A stretch of 64,000 bases of DNA from Pontibacter sp. HSC-14F20. Its GTDB lineage: Bacteria; Bacteroidota; Bacteroidia; Cytophagales; Hymenobacteraceae. The position numbers and the translations under genes are program-made. Numbering within the stretch: position 1 is the stretch's first letter; each line of letters opens with the position of its first letter. The notes beneath the pieces were generated by a model. It was given only the letters and a program-made list of their open reading frames with translations. It did no database searches and was not told the DNA's origin. This document shows positions 1 to 9,802 of the stretch, piece by piece. The stretch spans positions 496,001-560,000 of the forward strand of contig NZ_JAHZTC010000001.1 of assembly GCF_019599265.1 (NCBI RefSeq). The letters run 5' to 3'.

Positions 1-264
1 GTAACAGAGCTTTCTCCGAAGAAGATCGTGGCCTTTATCATGGGTATCTGGTTCCTGTCATCTTCTTTCGCGCACTACATTGCTGGTCTTATCGCTAAGC
101 TGACAGCCGTAAGTGGTACTGAGGGTGAGGCTGCTACAGGTATGGCTTCTCTGCTGGTTTACACAAGCGTATTTGAACAAATTGCTTATGTGGCCTTCGG
201 TTTTGCAGTTCTGGCGCTGTTGCTGACTCCGATCATGCGTAAGTGGATGCACGGTATCCACTAA
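1..264 (+). CDS. POT/PTR-family peptide:proton symporter, C-terminal part (partial)
   Basis: The open frame enters from the left edge of the window (first full codon at base 1) and stops at 262-264, so only the last 87 residues are visible. They contain two hydrophobic helices and begin with a stretch reading SPKKIVAFIMGIWFLSSSF. That matches the SP..(I/V)...MG.WFLS signature near the end of proton-dependent oligopeptide transporters of the POT/PTR (DtpT-like) major facilitator branch. It would act in the inner membrane, importing di- and tripeptides with protons. The family call rests on this C-terminal signature alone; the substrate cannot be read. A strong hairpin terminator follows directly. 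Confidence 0.75.
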   Translation, partial: VTELSPKKIVAFIMGIWFLSSSFAHYIAGLIAKLTAVSGTEGEAATGMASLLVYTSVFEQIAYVAFGFAVLALLLTPIMRKWMHGIH

Positions 265-282
265 TCTGAATATTCTTATATT

Positions 283-317
283 AAAAAGCCCGCACCTGTT
301 TTGGTGCGGGCTTTTTT
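283..317. terminator. bidirectional intrinsic terminator after the peptide transporter
   Basis: Perfect 14-bp arms (AAAAAGCCCGCACC at 283-296 and its complement at 303-316) close a 6-base loop. The arms begin with A-tract and end with T-tract, so the hairpin can terminate either strand. It lies 18 bases after the transporter stop. Confidence 0.9.
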
Positions 318-434
318 GATTTTATAGTTCTATTTATGATATTGCGAAAATTTCTGATTTAGCACTGAATTGCTTGACCGATAGCGGCTTGGTGTTAACG
401 TGAAAATTCAACTATTAGCCATATTATTATTTAC

Positions 435-1031
435 ATGCAATTTATTATCAGGCGCTTTTTTGTAGCTGCCTCCCTTGTACTTATTGCTGTCTCTTGTGAG
501 GTAGAAACAACTACCCTTACTGAAACAGACTCCAACATACCAGAACCGCCTGCCACAACTTATACCATCAAAAAAGGCGGTCACACGGGTCAAAGTCAAT
601 TCCGGCTTGTCGATACGACTACCATCCGCTTTGAAGCTACTTTTGACAGTTCTGCTATTTATAATACTGCTATTCCAAATAACCAGGCAGATATCAATAA
701 GCTATACGGGTTGTCTGATTGCGACACCGATCACCATACCAACAGTGCCCGTTTTGGTTGGCGCTGGTATGAAGGCCGTCTGGAAATACACGCCTATACC
801 TACAGCAACAAAAAGCGTAACACAGCCTATATTACTTCCGTGCAGCCCGGCCAAGCGAATACATATGAGTTAGCGCTGGTAGAGAAGGGGTACATCTTTA
901 AGGTGAATGATACGCAGGTTGCACTGCCACGATCTTGTAACACAGCGAGCAGCCATTACCAGCTATACCCATATTTCGGGGGTGACGAAACGGCACCGCA
1001 TGATATTACAATCAACATCAGGGAACTCTAG
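435..1031 (+). CDS. secreted lipoprotein of unknown function
   Basis: This is a 198-residue protein with a lipoprotein signal. The charged start MQFIIRRFF is followed by a hydrophobic run ending in LIAVSC, so Cys21 is the likely lipidated residue. The mature part begins with a Thr/Pro-rich linker (about residues 22-45) and continues as a probable beta-rich domain with three further cysteines. Two of these, in LSDCDTDHH and PRSCNTAS, could form a disulfide. No family was recognised. It has its own spacer on both sides and ends at a terminator facing the groEL operon. The TAG stop lies inside a copy of the iterated AGGTATA word at 1030-1036. Confidence 0.7.
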   Translation: MQFIIRRFFVAASLVLIAVSCEVETTTLTETDSNIPEPPATTYTIKKGGHTGQSQFRLVDTTTIRFEATFDSSAIYNTAIPNNQADINKLYGLSDCDTDHHTNSARFGWRWYEGRLEIHAYTYSNKKRNTAYITSVQPGQANTYELALVEKGYIFKVNDTQVALPRSCNTASSHYQLYPYFGGDETAPHDITINIREL

Positions 1032-1059
1032 GTATAAATCCAAGAATATATTAAAAGCA

Positions 1060-1091
1060 CAAAGCCCCGGACCAGAAGGCCCGGGGCTTTG
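1060..1091. terminator. bidirectional terminator between the lipoprotein gene and groEL
   Basis: Arms CAAAGCCCCGG (1060-1070) and CCGGGGCTTTG (1081-1091) pair perfectly. It lies between two convergent genes, so it probably serves both transcripts. Confidence 0.8.
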
Positions 1092-1115
1092 TTATATTCA
1101 AATAATGGGAGTCGA

Positions 1116-2771
<1,656 letters not shown>

Positions 2772-2788
2772 TTAATTAAATTGATAGA

Positions 2789-3079
2789 TTAAAGAATAGC
2801 CAGGATATCTGACTCACGCATGATCAGGTAATCGCTTCCGTCGATGGAAATTTCGGTACCTGCATACTTGCCATACAACACCTGGTCGCCAACGGCAACC
2901 TGTGGCTTCATCAGAGCACCTTGCTCAGATACTTTGCCCTCGCCTACAGCCACAATCTCGCCGCGCTGTGGCTTCTCTTTAGCAGTGTCCGGAATGATGA
3001 TACCAGACTTCGTTTTTTCTTCTGCTGCAGCAGGAGCTACAATTACTCTGTCTGCTAATGGTTTAATGCTGATTGACAT
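2789..3079 (-). CDS. groS: co-chaperonin GroES (10 kDa)
   Basis: This is a 96-residue protein of standard GroES length. The start [14 protein letters not shown], the mobile-loop region near residues 20-38 ([20 protein letters not shown]) and the [11 protein letters not shown] segment before the C-terminus are all family hallmarks. It caps the GroEL ring. It is the first gene of the groESL operon. No CIRCE element is visible upstream; instead the spacer holds inverted TGACA/TGTCA repeats and a candidate -24/-12 promoter, listed separately. Confidence 0.99.
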   Translation of the reverse strand: MSISIKPLADRVIVAPAAAEEKTKSGIIIPDTAKEKPQRGEIVAVGEGKVSEQGALMKPQVAVGDQVLYGKYAGTEISIDGSDYLIMRESDILAIL

Positions 3080-3139
3080 AGTTTGTTATGTTTTTAGTTT
3101 TTGTGGTTAATGATATAACGTTGAAACCATACTGTCCCT

Positions 3140-3158
3140 ATCATTTCCTGTGCCAAGG
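3140..3158 (-). promoter_or_regulatory. candidate sigma54-type (-24/-12) promoter for groESL
   Basis: On the minus strand TTGGCAC (3156-3150) matches the -24 element. Five bases later ATGAT (3144-3140) occupies the -12 position, where TTGCW would be ideal, so the -12 match is only partial. The start codon lies about 60 bases downstream. Evidence is by pattern only. Confidence 0.35.
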
Positions 3159-3209
3159 CCGTTTTTCTGCCAATTTGAGCCATTTTAGCAGCTTTCGGCT
3201 ACCCAGTGT

Positions 3210-3266
3210 CTGACAAAAATGTCAGTTTGTGTCAGGTATAAGCGAACTGTCAGCAACTAGTGACAG
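3210..3266. promoter_or_regulatory. clustered inverted repeats upstream of groES (candidate activator/operator sites)
   Basis: CTGACA and TGTCAG form a perfect 6-bp dyad with a 4-base spacer (3210-3225). A further TGTCAG follows as a direct repeat 10 bp on (3230-3235). A second dyad, CTGTCA-N8-TGACAG, lies at 3247-3266. The cluster starts about 50 bp upstream of the candidate -24/-12 element, an arrangement typical of enhancer sites for sigma54 activators. The binding protein is unknown; the receiver-less activator encoded at 5606-6883 is a candidate. Confidence 0.5.
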
Positions 3267-3278
3267 ATAGGCGGCAGC

Positions 3279-3312
3279 AAAACAAAAAAGCCGGCTTTAG
3301 AGGCCGGCTTTC
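3279..3312 (-). terminator. terminator of the secG operon
   Basis: On the minus strand AAAGCCGGC pairs with GCCGGCTTT around a 7-base loop, followed by a T-rich run. It lies 19 bases after the secG stop and separates that operon from groESL. Confidence 0.85.
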
Positions 3313-3330
3313 TCAGGTATAAAGTTACTG

Positions 3331-3711
3331 CTACTGGGCAGTGTCTGTCATAGTAGGTATATCAGCTGCGTCAGGAATCGACATGTCGCCTTCAGACTCA
3401 GCCCCAGGGAGGGCAGGAGCTGCCGGAGTACCCATCTGGCGGGCACGTTCTTCGTTTACGCTGCGTATGGTTGTATCAGCACTGGTATCGATCATCATGT
3501 GTGTACCAAGCGTCAATACTACCAACGCAATGGCGAAACCCCATGTCAGTTTTTCAAGCAGGTCGCCTGTGCGCTTTACGCCCATCAGCTGGCTGGCACC
3601 ACCTCCGCCAAACTGGCTTGAGAGTCCGCCTCCTTTAGGGTTTTGAGCAAGTACGACTAAAATAAGAAGTACGCAAATAAAGAGAATGATACTGATTAGG
3701 GCGATATACAT
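3331..3711 (-). CDS. secG: preprotein translocase subunit SecG
   Basis: This 126-residue membrane protein has two predicted transmembrane helices (about residues 3-22 and 55-73). They flank the family loop NPKGGGLSSQFGGGGASQLMG, which sits on the cytoplasmic side. SecG assists SecYE and SecA in moving precursors through the inner membrane. The C-terminal 45 residues form a polar Ala/Pro/Asp-rich tail beyond the conserved core, a tail often variable in Bacteroidota. The gene follows the upstream TPR gene with a single base between them, so the two are surely cotranscribed, and it ends at an intrinsic terminator. Confidence 0.95.
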   Translation of the reverse strand: MYIALISIILFICVLLILVVLAQNPKGGGLSSQFGGGGASQLMGVKRTGDLLEKLTWGFAIALVVLTLGTHMMIDTSADTTIRSVNEERARQMGTPAAPALPGAESEGDMSIPDAADIPTMTDTAQ

Positions 3712-3712
3712 T

Positions 3713-5065
3713 TTATGTTATGTTTTGTAATTTCTCGATCTGTTCGGCAAAGTAAGACTTTTTTTCCGGATATTTCAAAATAAGCTGTTCATAAATTTTA
3801 ACAGCCTTTTTTGGCTTTCCTTGCTTTATAAAGATGTTAGCCAGGCTTTCGGAAGCCATGCCTTTCTTTATTTTAGAGCTCTTGAGTGATAAATCTTCCT
3901 GTGGCTCAGGCTTTAACTTCAGGCTGGCCATGGTTTTGAGCCTCGGATTGAGCTTGAGGAACTGATCAATAATGTCGAGCTGTTTGCTCAGCACATGAGC
4001 GGTGGGCTGGATCGCTTTTTCGAGCTCGTGGGTTTTGCTATACTCTAAGATCAGTTCCGGATGGAAACTTTGAGGGCGAGTCCGGGTATAGTCATCTTTC
4101 AATTGCAGTACCTCGCCCATGCGGCTGGAGCCCATCCAATAGCCCAATGCGTCTTCAGCATACAGTCGGTCGATCTCGTCAAACGAATAGTTGATCTGAG
4201 CATCTTCGTCGCTAGCTTGTTGCTCTTCCTCAGTTTCTTCAGCGTAAAGTTCGTCCTCTGTTTCTGCAGCTGGCAATGCGGCAAGAGTGAGCTCTACCTG
4301 TGTAATTTCAGTTTGTTCATCAGGTATAGCCTCATGTTCAATAAAAGAATCTGCTGCAAATGGCTCGCTTTCTTCTTCATGAACATCCTCTAAGTCTTGC
4401 AGTACCTGGGCTGCTTCAGCATGGTGCGGATATTCCGTTTCAACCGCTATCTCTGCAGCGTTTTCTTCTTCATCTCGCTCACGTAGCAAGTCGGTGGAAG
4501 ATGAGCTGATGCTGTTAAAGGTAAACAGTAAGGCAAGCTCCGAATCTATTTCTGCATCAGGTGTTTCTGTTTCCTCTTCGGCCGAATCATCTGGCAAGTA
4601 TGGACTCTCTTCTACCGGAGCAGGACTGTATACATCATCCAATGATTCTTCTGATATAGGTTCCTCTGCATTGGGTATAGCGTCAACTGTTTCAGCAGGC
4701 TCTGTTATGGTTTGATCTAAGTCAATTGAGGTGTCTGCCTCCTCCGTTATTAAATCTTCTACAGGTATAGATTCTGTTTCTTCTGCTAGTGCTATGTTTT
4801 CTTCCTCCTCAGTATAAACGGATTCCAGCACAGGAGAGGCGTATATCAGGCGCTTCAGCAGTTGGCGGTCTGTAGCATAGGCTGAAGCCCTGCGCAGGCG
4901 CTGCGTAGAGAGCATGCTGCCTTTGTCATAAGCTGACTTTGCCAGCAGCAAATGGGCCGTCTGGCAATATGGGAAGGCGGCCGCCACCTGCTCCAGCTCA
5001 CTTTGCTGCTGGTCAGAAATGTCGGACACCTGCTTAATCAGTTTAAGAAAGGCAGATTTATTCAT
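3713..5065 (-). CDS. acidic protein with C-terminal TPR-like helices, function unknown
   Basis: This is a 450-residue cytoplasmic-looking protein without a signal peptide. Residues 1-65 are helical and resemble a helical-repeat start. Residues 70-300 are an extreme Glu/Asp-rich low-complexity stretch, probably disordered. The C-terminal part returns to helices and ends with a TPR-like unit (ESLANIFIKQGKPKKAVKIYEQLI). It sits between lptE and secG in one leftward operon, which hints at a link to envelope traffic, but no function can be read. The acidic middle may be a linker or a binding surface for basic partners. Confidence 0.75.
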   Translation of the reverse strand: MNKSAFLKLIKQVSDISDQQQSELEQVAAAFPYCQTAHLLLAKSAYDKGSMLSTQRLRRASAYATDRQLLKRLIYASPVLESVYTEEEENIALAEETESIPVEDLITEEADTSIDLDQTITEPAETVDAIPNAEEPISEESLDDVYSPAPVEESPYLPDDSAEEETETPDAEIDSELALLFTFNSISSSSTDLLRERDEEENAAEIAVETEYPHHAEAAQVLQDLEDVHEEESEPFAADSFIEHEAIPDEQTEITQVELTLAALPAAETEDELYAEETEEEQQASDEDAQINYSFDEIDRLYAEDALGYWMGSSRMGEVLQLKDDYTRTRPQSFHPELILEYSKTHELEKAIQPTAHVLSKQLDIIDQFLKLNPRLKTMASLKLKPEPQEDLSLKSSKIKKGMASESLANIFIKQGKPKKAVKIYEQLILKYPEKKSYFAEQIEKLQNIT

Positions 5066-5097
5066 GTAAGGTTAAGGGTAATGAAGCTTCTTATTGA

Positions 5098-5622
5098 CTA
5101 CCAGTTGGCAACTGTCTTGTTAAACACATCGGCCACAAGGCGCTCGGTCATGCGGTCGATAGCCGCTGGCGGAATATTTGTGATATCCACGGTTGGAGGA
5201 AACTCCTCGGTGATCGTGAATTGCTGATCAAAATCCTGTTCCGGATCTTTGGCATTCGTAAAGCGAATCTGAATACCCAACGTCAGGCGGTTCAGCGTGG
5301 CCTGATCAATATTCCCGTCACGCTGAACTGCGTTTGGCGTCAGTGTAAAAGTAACGATCTGTCCCTCTAATTGCAAATCGCCGTCGCGCTGTAAAACAGT
5401 CAGGTTGGTGTTGCGTTGGTAGTAATTTTTGAAGCTGTTGGTAACCACCTGCGTCAGGTTAGAAGGGCCTTCGCCGGCACTGTTTTCAAAGTTCTGAATC
5501 GAGATGGTTCTGATATCAGGGGAAATGGAAGTGCCAGTAAATGAATAGACTCCACAGGCGTTGCAGCACAATGCTACCAGCACAGTCAGGCTCAGGATTA
5601 GGCTTTTAGTTCTCGATATCAT
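5098..5622 (-). CDS. lptE: LptE-family lipopolysaccharide assembly lipoprotein
   Basis: This 174-residue protein has an N-terminal hydrophobic signal ending in CCNAC, making a lipidated cysteine plausible. It is followed by GVYSFTGTSISPDIRTISI, the hallmark of the Bacteroidota LptE family. LptE plugs the LptD barrel and helps place lipopolysaccharide in the outer leaflet. The length matches the family. The start codon lies inside the last 17 bases of the upstream sigma54-activator gene, so translation is probably coupled. The window also encodes LpxK, another step of lipid A supply, at 13810. Confidence 0.88.
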   Translation of the reverse strand: MISRTKSLILSLTVLVALCCNACGVYSFTGTSISPDIRTISIQNFENSAGEGPSNLTQVVTNSFKNYYQRNTNLTVLQRDGDLQLEGQIVTFTLTPNAVQRDGNIDQATLNRLTLGIQIRFTNAKDPEQDFDQQFTITEEFPPTVDITNIPPAAIDRMTERLVADVFNKTVANW

Positions 5623-6883
5623 ATTGCTTCAGTTTGCGGTACAGTGTTCTTTCCGAAATACCCAGGTCGTTGGCGGCGTATTTCCGTTTATTGTTGTGCT
5701 TTTTGAGTGCTTTCAGGATCATTTCTTTTTCCATCGACTCCAGCGACAGGCCTTCTTCCTCGGTTTCGTGCGAAATGTCTTCCACAGGTTCGTCCTCGTC
5801 ATACTCCTCGCTGCGTGGCTGCTGCACAGGAAGGTAATAAGGTTCAGGCTGCTCCGTGCTCTTGTAAGCGCGCACATGATTCACCTGTTCTAAGTTCTCA
5901 AATAGATGACTGTGTTCCTTAAGTAATTCGCCATCACCGGGCTGTCGGGTCATAAGTTCAAAAACCAGTTTTTTGAGCTCCGACACGTCGCGGCGCATGT
6001 CGAAAAGCACTTTATAGAGCAGGTCGCGCTCCGAGAACGACTGGTCAGCGCCCGGCTCTTTTGCCAGCAGCGCCGGCACCTGACTACCACCCTGTTCTCG
6101 TGGAAGGTAGTGTCGCAACTTGGCGGCGTCCAGTTCGCGGTCATACTCCAGCACCGAAATCTGCTCCACAATATTTTTTAGCTGACGGATGTTACCCGGA
6201 AAGCGGAAGCTCAGCAGTTCCTCCACTGCATCCGGCGTCAAGGTAATGGATTTAACACGATAGCGCTCTGCAAAGTCAGAGGCAAATTTTCTGAATAAGA
6301 GGTAAATATCCTCACCGCGTTCACGCAAAGGCGGAACAGTAATCGGAACTGTATTTAAGCGGTAATACAAATCTTCACGGAAACGGCCTTTCTCCACGGC
6401 ATTGATCAGGTTCACATTGGTGGCAGCTACTACACGCACATCCGTTTTCTGTACTTTCGAGGAACCTACTTTAATAAACTCCCCGTTTTCGAGCACGCGC
6501 AGCAGACGGGCCTGTGTGCCGAGTGGCATTTCACCAATCTCATCCAGAAAGATCGTGCCGCCGTCCGTTACCTCAAAGTAGCCTTTGCGTGTATCGGTGG
6601 CGCCTGTAAATGAGCCCTTTTCGTGACCAAACAGCTCCGAGTCGATGGTGCCTTCAGGTATAGCACCGCAGTTGATGGCAATAAACTGTCCGTGTTTGCG
6701 CGGACTAAGTTGGTGAATGATCTTGGAGAAAGACTCCTTACCACTGCCACTTTCTCCTGTAATCAACACTGTCATGTCGGTAGGAGCCACCTGTGCCGCC
6801 ACCTGTATGGCATAATTGAGCAAGTGTGAATTGCCAATGATGCCAAAGCGCTGTTTAATACTCTGTATATCGATGTTGCGCAT
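5606..6883 (-). CDS. sigma54-dependent transcriptional activator without receiver domain
   Basis: This 425-residue protein belongs to the NtrC/Fis family. The AAA+ domain starts almost at once: Walker A GESGSGKE at residues 43-50, the sigma54-contacting loop GSFTGA at 90-95 (usually GAFTGA) and Walker B GTIFLDEIGEMP. A long acidic linker (about residues 245-375) follows, then a Fis-type helix-turn-helix ending NDLGISERTLYRKLKQYDIEN. There is no N-terminal receiver or GAF domain, so activity is probably set by expression level or partner proteins. The 3' end overlaps lptE by 17 bases. Its target is unknown; inverted repeats with a -24/-12-like element stand before groES 2.4 kb away. Confidence 0.93.
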   Translation of the reverse strand: MRNIDIQSIKQRFGIIGNSHLLNYAIQVAAQVAPTDMTVLITGESGSGKESFSKIIHQLSPRKHGQFIAINCGAIPEGTIDSELFGHEKGSFTGATDTRKGYFEVTDGGTIFLDEIGEMPLGTQARLLRVLENGEFIKVGSSKVQKTDVRVVAATNVNLINAVEKGRFREDLYYRLNTVPITVPPLRERGEDIYLLFRKFASDFAERYRVKSITLTPDAVEELLSFRFPGNIRQLKNIVEQISVLEYDRELDAAKLRHYLPREQGGSQVPALLAKEPGADQSFSERDLLYKVLFDMRRDVSELKKLVFELMTRQPGDGELLKEHSHLFENLEQVNHVRAYKSTEQPEPYYLPVQQPRSEEYDEDEPVEDISHETEEEGLSLESMEKEMILKALKKHNNKRKYAANDLGISERTLYRKLKQYDIEN

Positions 6884-6891
6884 CTTATCTA

Positions 6892-6977
6892 ATTAGAAGA
6901 TTTGGAAATGTGGAAATTAGAGATGATATAAGGAATTAAACTTCAATCACTTACGTCTTCAAATCCCCAAATCTAAT
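6892..6977. repeat. degenerate octamer-like AT/G-rich repeat between miaB and the activator gene
   Basis: The 89-base spacer consists of loosely repeated units such as AGATTTGG, AAATGTGG and AAATTAGAG (6895-6925). The inverted counterpart TCTTCAAAT..CCAAATCTAAT at 6957-6977 overlaps the miaB stop. Function unknown. Confidence 0.45.
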
Positions 6978-8412
6978 CAACCGCTTCGCCGAAAAGGGTG
7001 CCTACGGAGCAGTCGTTGACGAATACATTCACGTAGTCTCCTTTCTGGTAATGCTTCTTGTCGAAGATCACCACTTTGTTCTGGTCATTACGTCCGCTCA
7101 ACTGCTGGTCAGATTTCTTGGAGAAGCCTTCTACTAGCACGCGGTGAACACGCCCTACGTCGCGCTTGTTGCGGTTCAGGGAGCATTCGCGCTGCTTTTC
7201 GATGATCTCGGCCAGGCGACGTTTCTTTACTTCCAGCGGAATGTCATCTTCTAGTTTGCGGGCAGCCAACGTTCCTGGGCGTTCAGAATAGAAGAACATG
7301 TAGGAGTAGTCGTACTGCACATAATCCATCAGCGAAAGCGTATCCTGATGCTCTTCCTCGGTTTCGGAGCAGAAACCCGCAATCATGTCGGAAGAGATGC
7401 CGCAGTCTTCGCCCAGTATGGCACGGATCGCATCCACGCGGTTCAGGTACCAGCCGCGATCATAGGTACGGTTCATCAATTCCAGCACACGAGAATTACC
7501 GCTCTGCGCTGGCAGGTGAATGTATTTGCAGATGTTGTCGTATTTTTTCATGGTATACAACACTTCATCTGTAATGTCTTTGGGGTGGGAGGTAGAGAAA
7601 CGCACGCGCATTGTCGGGCTAAGTTTTGCTACCATTTCAAGCAGTTGGGCGAAGTTTACACTTTCTGTGCCGTCTTCTGAAGCCCATTTGTAAGAGTCCA
7701 CATTCTGGCCCAGGAGAGTAACCTCCTTATATCCTTGAACCACCAGTGCTTCAGCTTCACGTACAATCGAGTGGGCATCGCGCGAGCGCTCACGACCGCG
7801 GGTAAAGGGTACCACGCAGAACGAGCACATGTTGTCGCAACCACGCATGATCGAGATAAAAGCACTTACTCCGTTGCTGTTCAGGCGGATCGGGTTGATA
7901 TCGGCATAGGTTTCTTCACGGGAAAGCAGCACGTTCACCGCCTTTTGTCCGCCATCTACTTCACTGATCAGGTTGGGCAGGTCTCGGTAAGCATCAGGGC
8001 CTACTACCAGGTCCACGATCTTTTCCTCTTCCAACAGTGATTTTTTCAGTCGCTCGGCCATACAACCCAGTATACCAATCACCATTTCGGGCTTCTTCTT
8101 CTTGAAATAGTTGATCTGACCCAGACGGTTGCGTACAGTGGTTTCGGCCTTCTCGCGGATGGAACAGGTATTCAGGAAAACCACATCTGCCTGTTCAATA
8201 TGAGCTGTAGTGTCAAAGCCCTGCTCAAACATGATCGACGATACGATCTCACTGTCAGAGAAGTTCATCTGGCAGCCGTAACTCTCGATGTATAGTTTGC
8301 GGGACTTACCGGTATTGGTTTCAGCCGTCACTTTGGTATCGCAGGAAGCGGCGGCTGTAGCCTGCTCCGGTGTACGATTATCTATAAAATCTAAATCTAT
8401 GATTGGATCCAT
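6973..8412 (-). CDS. miaB: tRNA-2-methylthio-N6-dimethylallyladenosine synthase MiaB
   Basis: This is a 479-residue radical-SAM methylthiotransferase that adds the 2-methylthio group to i6A37 of tRNAs reading U-starting codons. The N-terminal MTTase domain carries the auxiliary-cluster cysteines ([12 protein letters not shown] near residue 47, [11 protein letters not shown], and GCMAE). The radical-SAM CxxxCxxC is in [19 protein letters not shown], and a C-terminal TRAM domain ends in [16 protein letters not shown]. About 35 extra N-terminal residues precede the core, as is common in Bacteroidota. A TATATTTG -7 box lies about 25 bases before the ATG. MiaE, which hydroxylates the product, is encoded at 16844. 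Confidence 0.96.
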   Translation of the reverse strand: MDPIIDLDFIDNRTPEQATAAASCDTKVTAETNTGKSRKLYIESYGCQMNFSDSEIVSSIMFEQGFDTTAHIEQADVVFLNTCSIREKAETTVRNRLGQINYFKKKKPEMVIGILGCMAERLKKSLLEEEKIVDLVVGPDAYRDLPNLISEVDGGQKAVNVLLSREETYADINPIRLNSNGVSAFISIMRGCDNMCSFCVVPFTRGRERSRDAHSIVREAEALVVQGYKEVTLLGQNVDSYKWASEDGTESVNFAQLLEMVAKLSPTMRVRFSTSHPKDITDEVLYTMKKYDNICKYIHLPAQSGNSRVLELMNRTYDRGWYLNRVDAIRAILGEDCGISSDMIAGFCSETEEEHQDTLSLMDYVQYDYSYMFFYSERPGTLAARKLEDDIPLEVKKRRLAEIIEKQRECSLNRNKRDVGRVHRVLVEGFSKKSDQQLSGRNDQNKVVIFDKKHYQKGDYVNVFVNDCSVGTLFGEAVD

Positions 8413-8437
8413 GCTTCAAAAAATCTCTTAGGAGGTG

Positions 8438-8445
8438 CAAATATA
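8438..8445 (-). promoter_or_regulatory. Bacteroidota -7 box for miaB
   Basis: TATATTTG on the minus strand fits the TAnnTTTG -7 consensus and ends 25 bases before the miaB ATG. No clear -33 TTG was found at the usual distance. Confidence 0.4.
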
Positions 8446-8502
8446 CTATAATCCGCTTTAAAACGTGACAGAATGGCAGAGGATTTCTTTAAATCTGATG
8501 AC

Positions 8503-9798
8503 TTATTCCAGCCCCAGAGCTTTCCGTATACCTTGCGCTTTAAGCAGGCACTCTTCGTACTCCTGTTCAGGTATAGAGTCGTAAGTAATGGCGCTGCCTA
8601 CCATGAAGGACAGGTAACCTGTTGCGGCATTGTACTGCAGACTTCGGATCACGACATTGAAATCGAAATCCTGGTTAGGTTTCAGGTACCCAAAAGCCCC
8701 TGAATAAAGGCCCCGTTTGGTTACTTCGAGTTCCTCAATCAGTTCCATCGCCCGAATCTTAGGGGCACCCGTCATACTGCCCATCGGGAAAGCTCCCTTC
8801 AGCGCATCAGCAATGCCACTCTCAGGCCGCAAATCTCCGGTGATCGTGGAGATCATTTGCGAGACCTGCCGAAAGCCGTAAATACCGAACATTTCTTCTA
8901 CCTGAATCGTGCCCGTAGCACAAGAGCGGCGCAGGTCATTACGAACCAGATCCACAATCATCATGTTCTCGGCCAGTTCCTTCTCGTCGTGGCGCAGCTG
9001 GTTTTGTAGTTGCTGGTCCTCTTCGGGCGTAGTGCCGCGCCGGATGGTGCCTTTGATAGGCTGCGAGATCAGCTTTCGGCCTTCTTTTTTCAGAAAGCGT
9101 TCCGGTGAAGCACAAAGCAGGTATAGCTCGCCGTATTTAAGGAAACCAGAAAAAGGAGTGGGGGAAAGGGCATTGAGCTGCAAGTATAGTGGTAAAGGCG
9201 AAAGCTTCGCTTCTTCGGCGTAAAACTCCATGCAGTAATTCAGTTCGTATACCTCCCCATCCCGAATATAGTCCCGCACCCGTTCTACATGCCGGATATA
9301 CTCTTCCTTTTGTACCCGTTGCTGCAGCTGAAGCGGGGAAATATGAAAATCTTCTGGTATAGGAGTCGCTAGTATTTGTTGTAAATCGTCTCGAGTATTA
9401 TCATCTTTGCTATAGATTGTTAGATGGTCTCGCTCAAAGTACAGGTATAACTCAGGCTCAAAGAAGAAAATTTCTGGAAAGCCTACTTCATCTTTATTTC
9501 GACTGCTCAGTTTCTCCACCTGATTCTTGAGGTCATAGCCCAGATAACCACACCAGAGTTGCTGCTGCTTTCCTAATTTCTCCTGCAGTTCCTCGAATAC
9601 ATGTTCTTGCTCCCACTGGATGGGTTCACTACCTGAAACAGCGATCAGTTCATCAAAACCATCATAAGGATAGGGGATGCCATTGGAGGTATAGCTGGCA
9701 ACAAGTGGAAACTGCTGCGCCCAGGCCAGCGCCTTTCGACGAAAAATAGCAAGCGGGACCGGCAGATCAGGTATGGGTATGGTGAAGGTATAGGCCAT
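8503..9798 (-). CDS. pabB: aminodeoxychorismate synthase component I (PabB-like)
   Basis: This 431-residue chorismate-binding enzyme is of the anthranilate/aminodeoxychorismate synthase component I family. The conserved catalytic block is complete: QPIKGTIRRG, DEKELAENMMIVDLVRNDL, and the MGSMTGAPKIRAMELIEELE stretch. It converts chorismate to 4-amino-4-deoxychorismate for folate synthesis. The short N-terminus without a long TrpE-type regulatory domain favours PabB over TrpE; no amidotransferase subunit gene is adjacent. It begins 4 bases after the upstream TPR gene ends, suggesting cotranscription. Several AGGTATAG words lie inside the frame. Confidence 0.9.
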   Translation of the reverse strand: MAYTFTIPIPDLPVPLAIFRRKALAWAQQFPLVASYTSNGIPYPYDGFDELIAVSGSEPIQWEQEHVFEELQEKLGKQQQLWCGYLGYDLKNQVEKLSSRNKDEVGFPEIFFFEPELYLYFERDHLTIYSKDDNTRDDLQQILATPIPEDFHISPLQLQQRVQKEEYIRHVERVRDYIRDGEVYELNYCMEFYAEEAKLSPLPLYLQLNALSPTPFSGFLKYGELYLLCASPERFLKKEGRKLISQPIKGTIRRGTTPEEDQQLQNQLRHDEKELAENMMIVDLVRNDLRRSCATGTIQVEEMFGIYGFRQVSQMISTITGDLRPESGIADALKGAFPMGSMTGAPKIRAMELIEELEVTKRGLYSGAFGYLKPNQDFDFNVVIRSLQYNAATGYLSFMVGSAITYDSIPEQEYEECLLKAQGIRKALGLE

Positions 9799-9802
9799 GG
9801 GT

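Noticed and set aside
3080..3330. CIRCE/HrcA operator for groESL
   Set aside because: The TTAGCACTC-N9-GAGTGCTAA pattern was looked for and is not there; other dyads are present instead.
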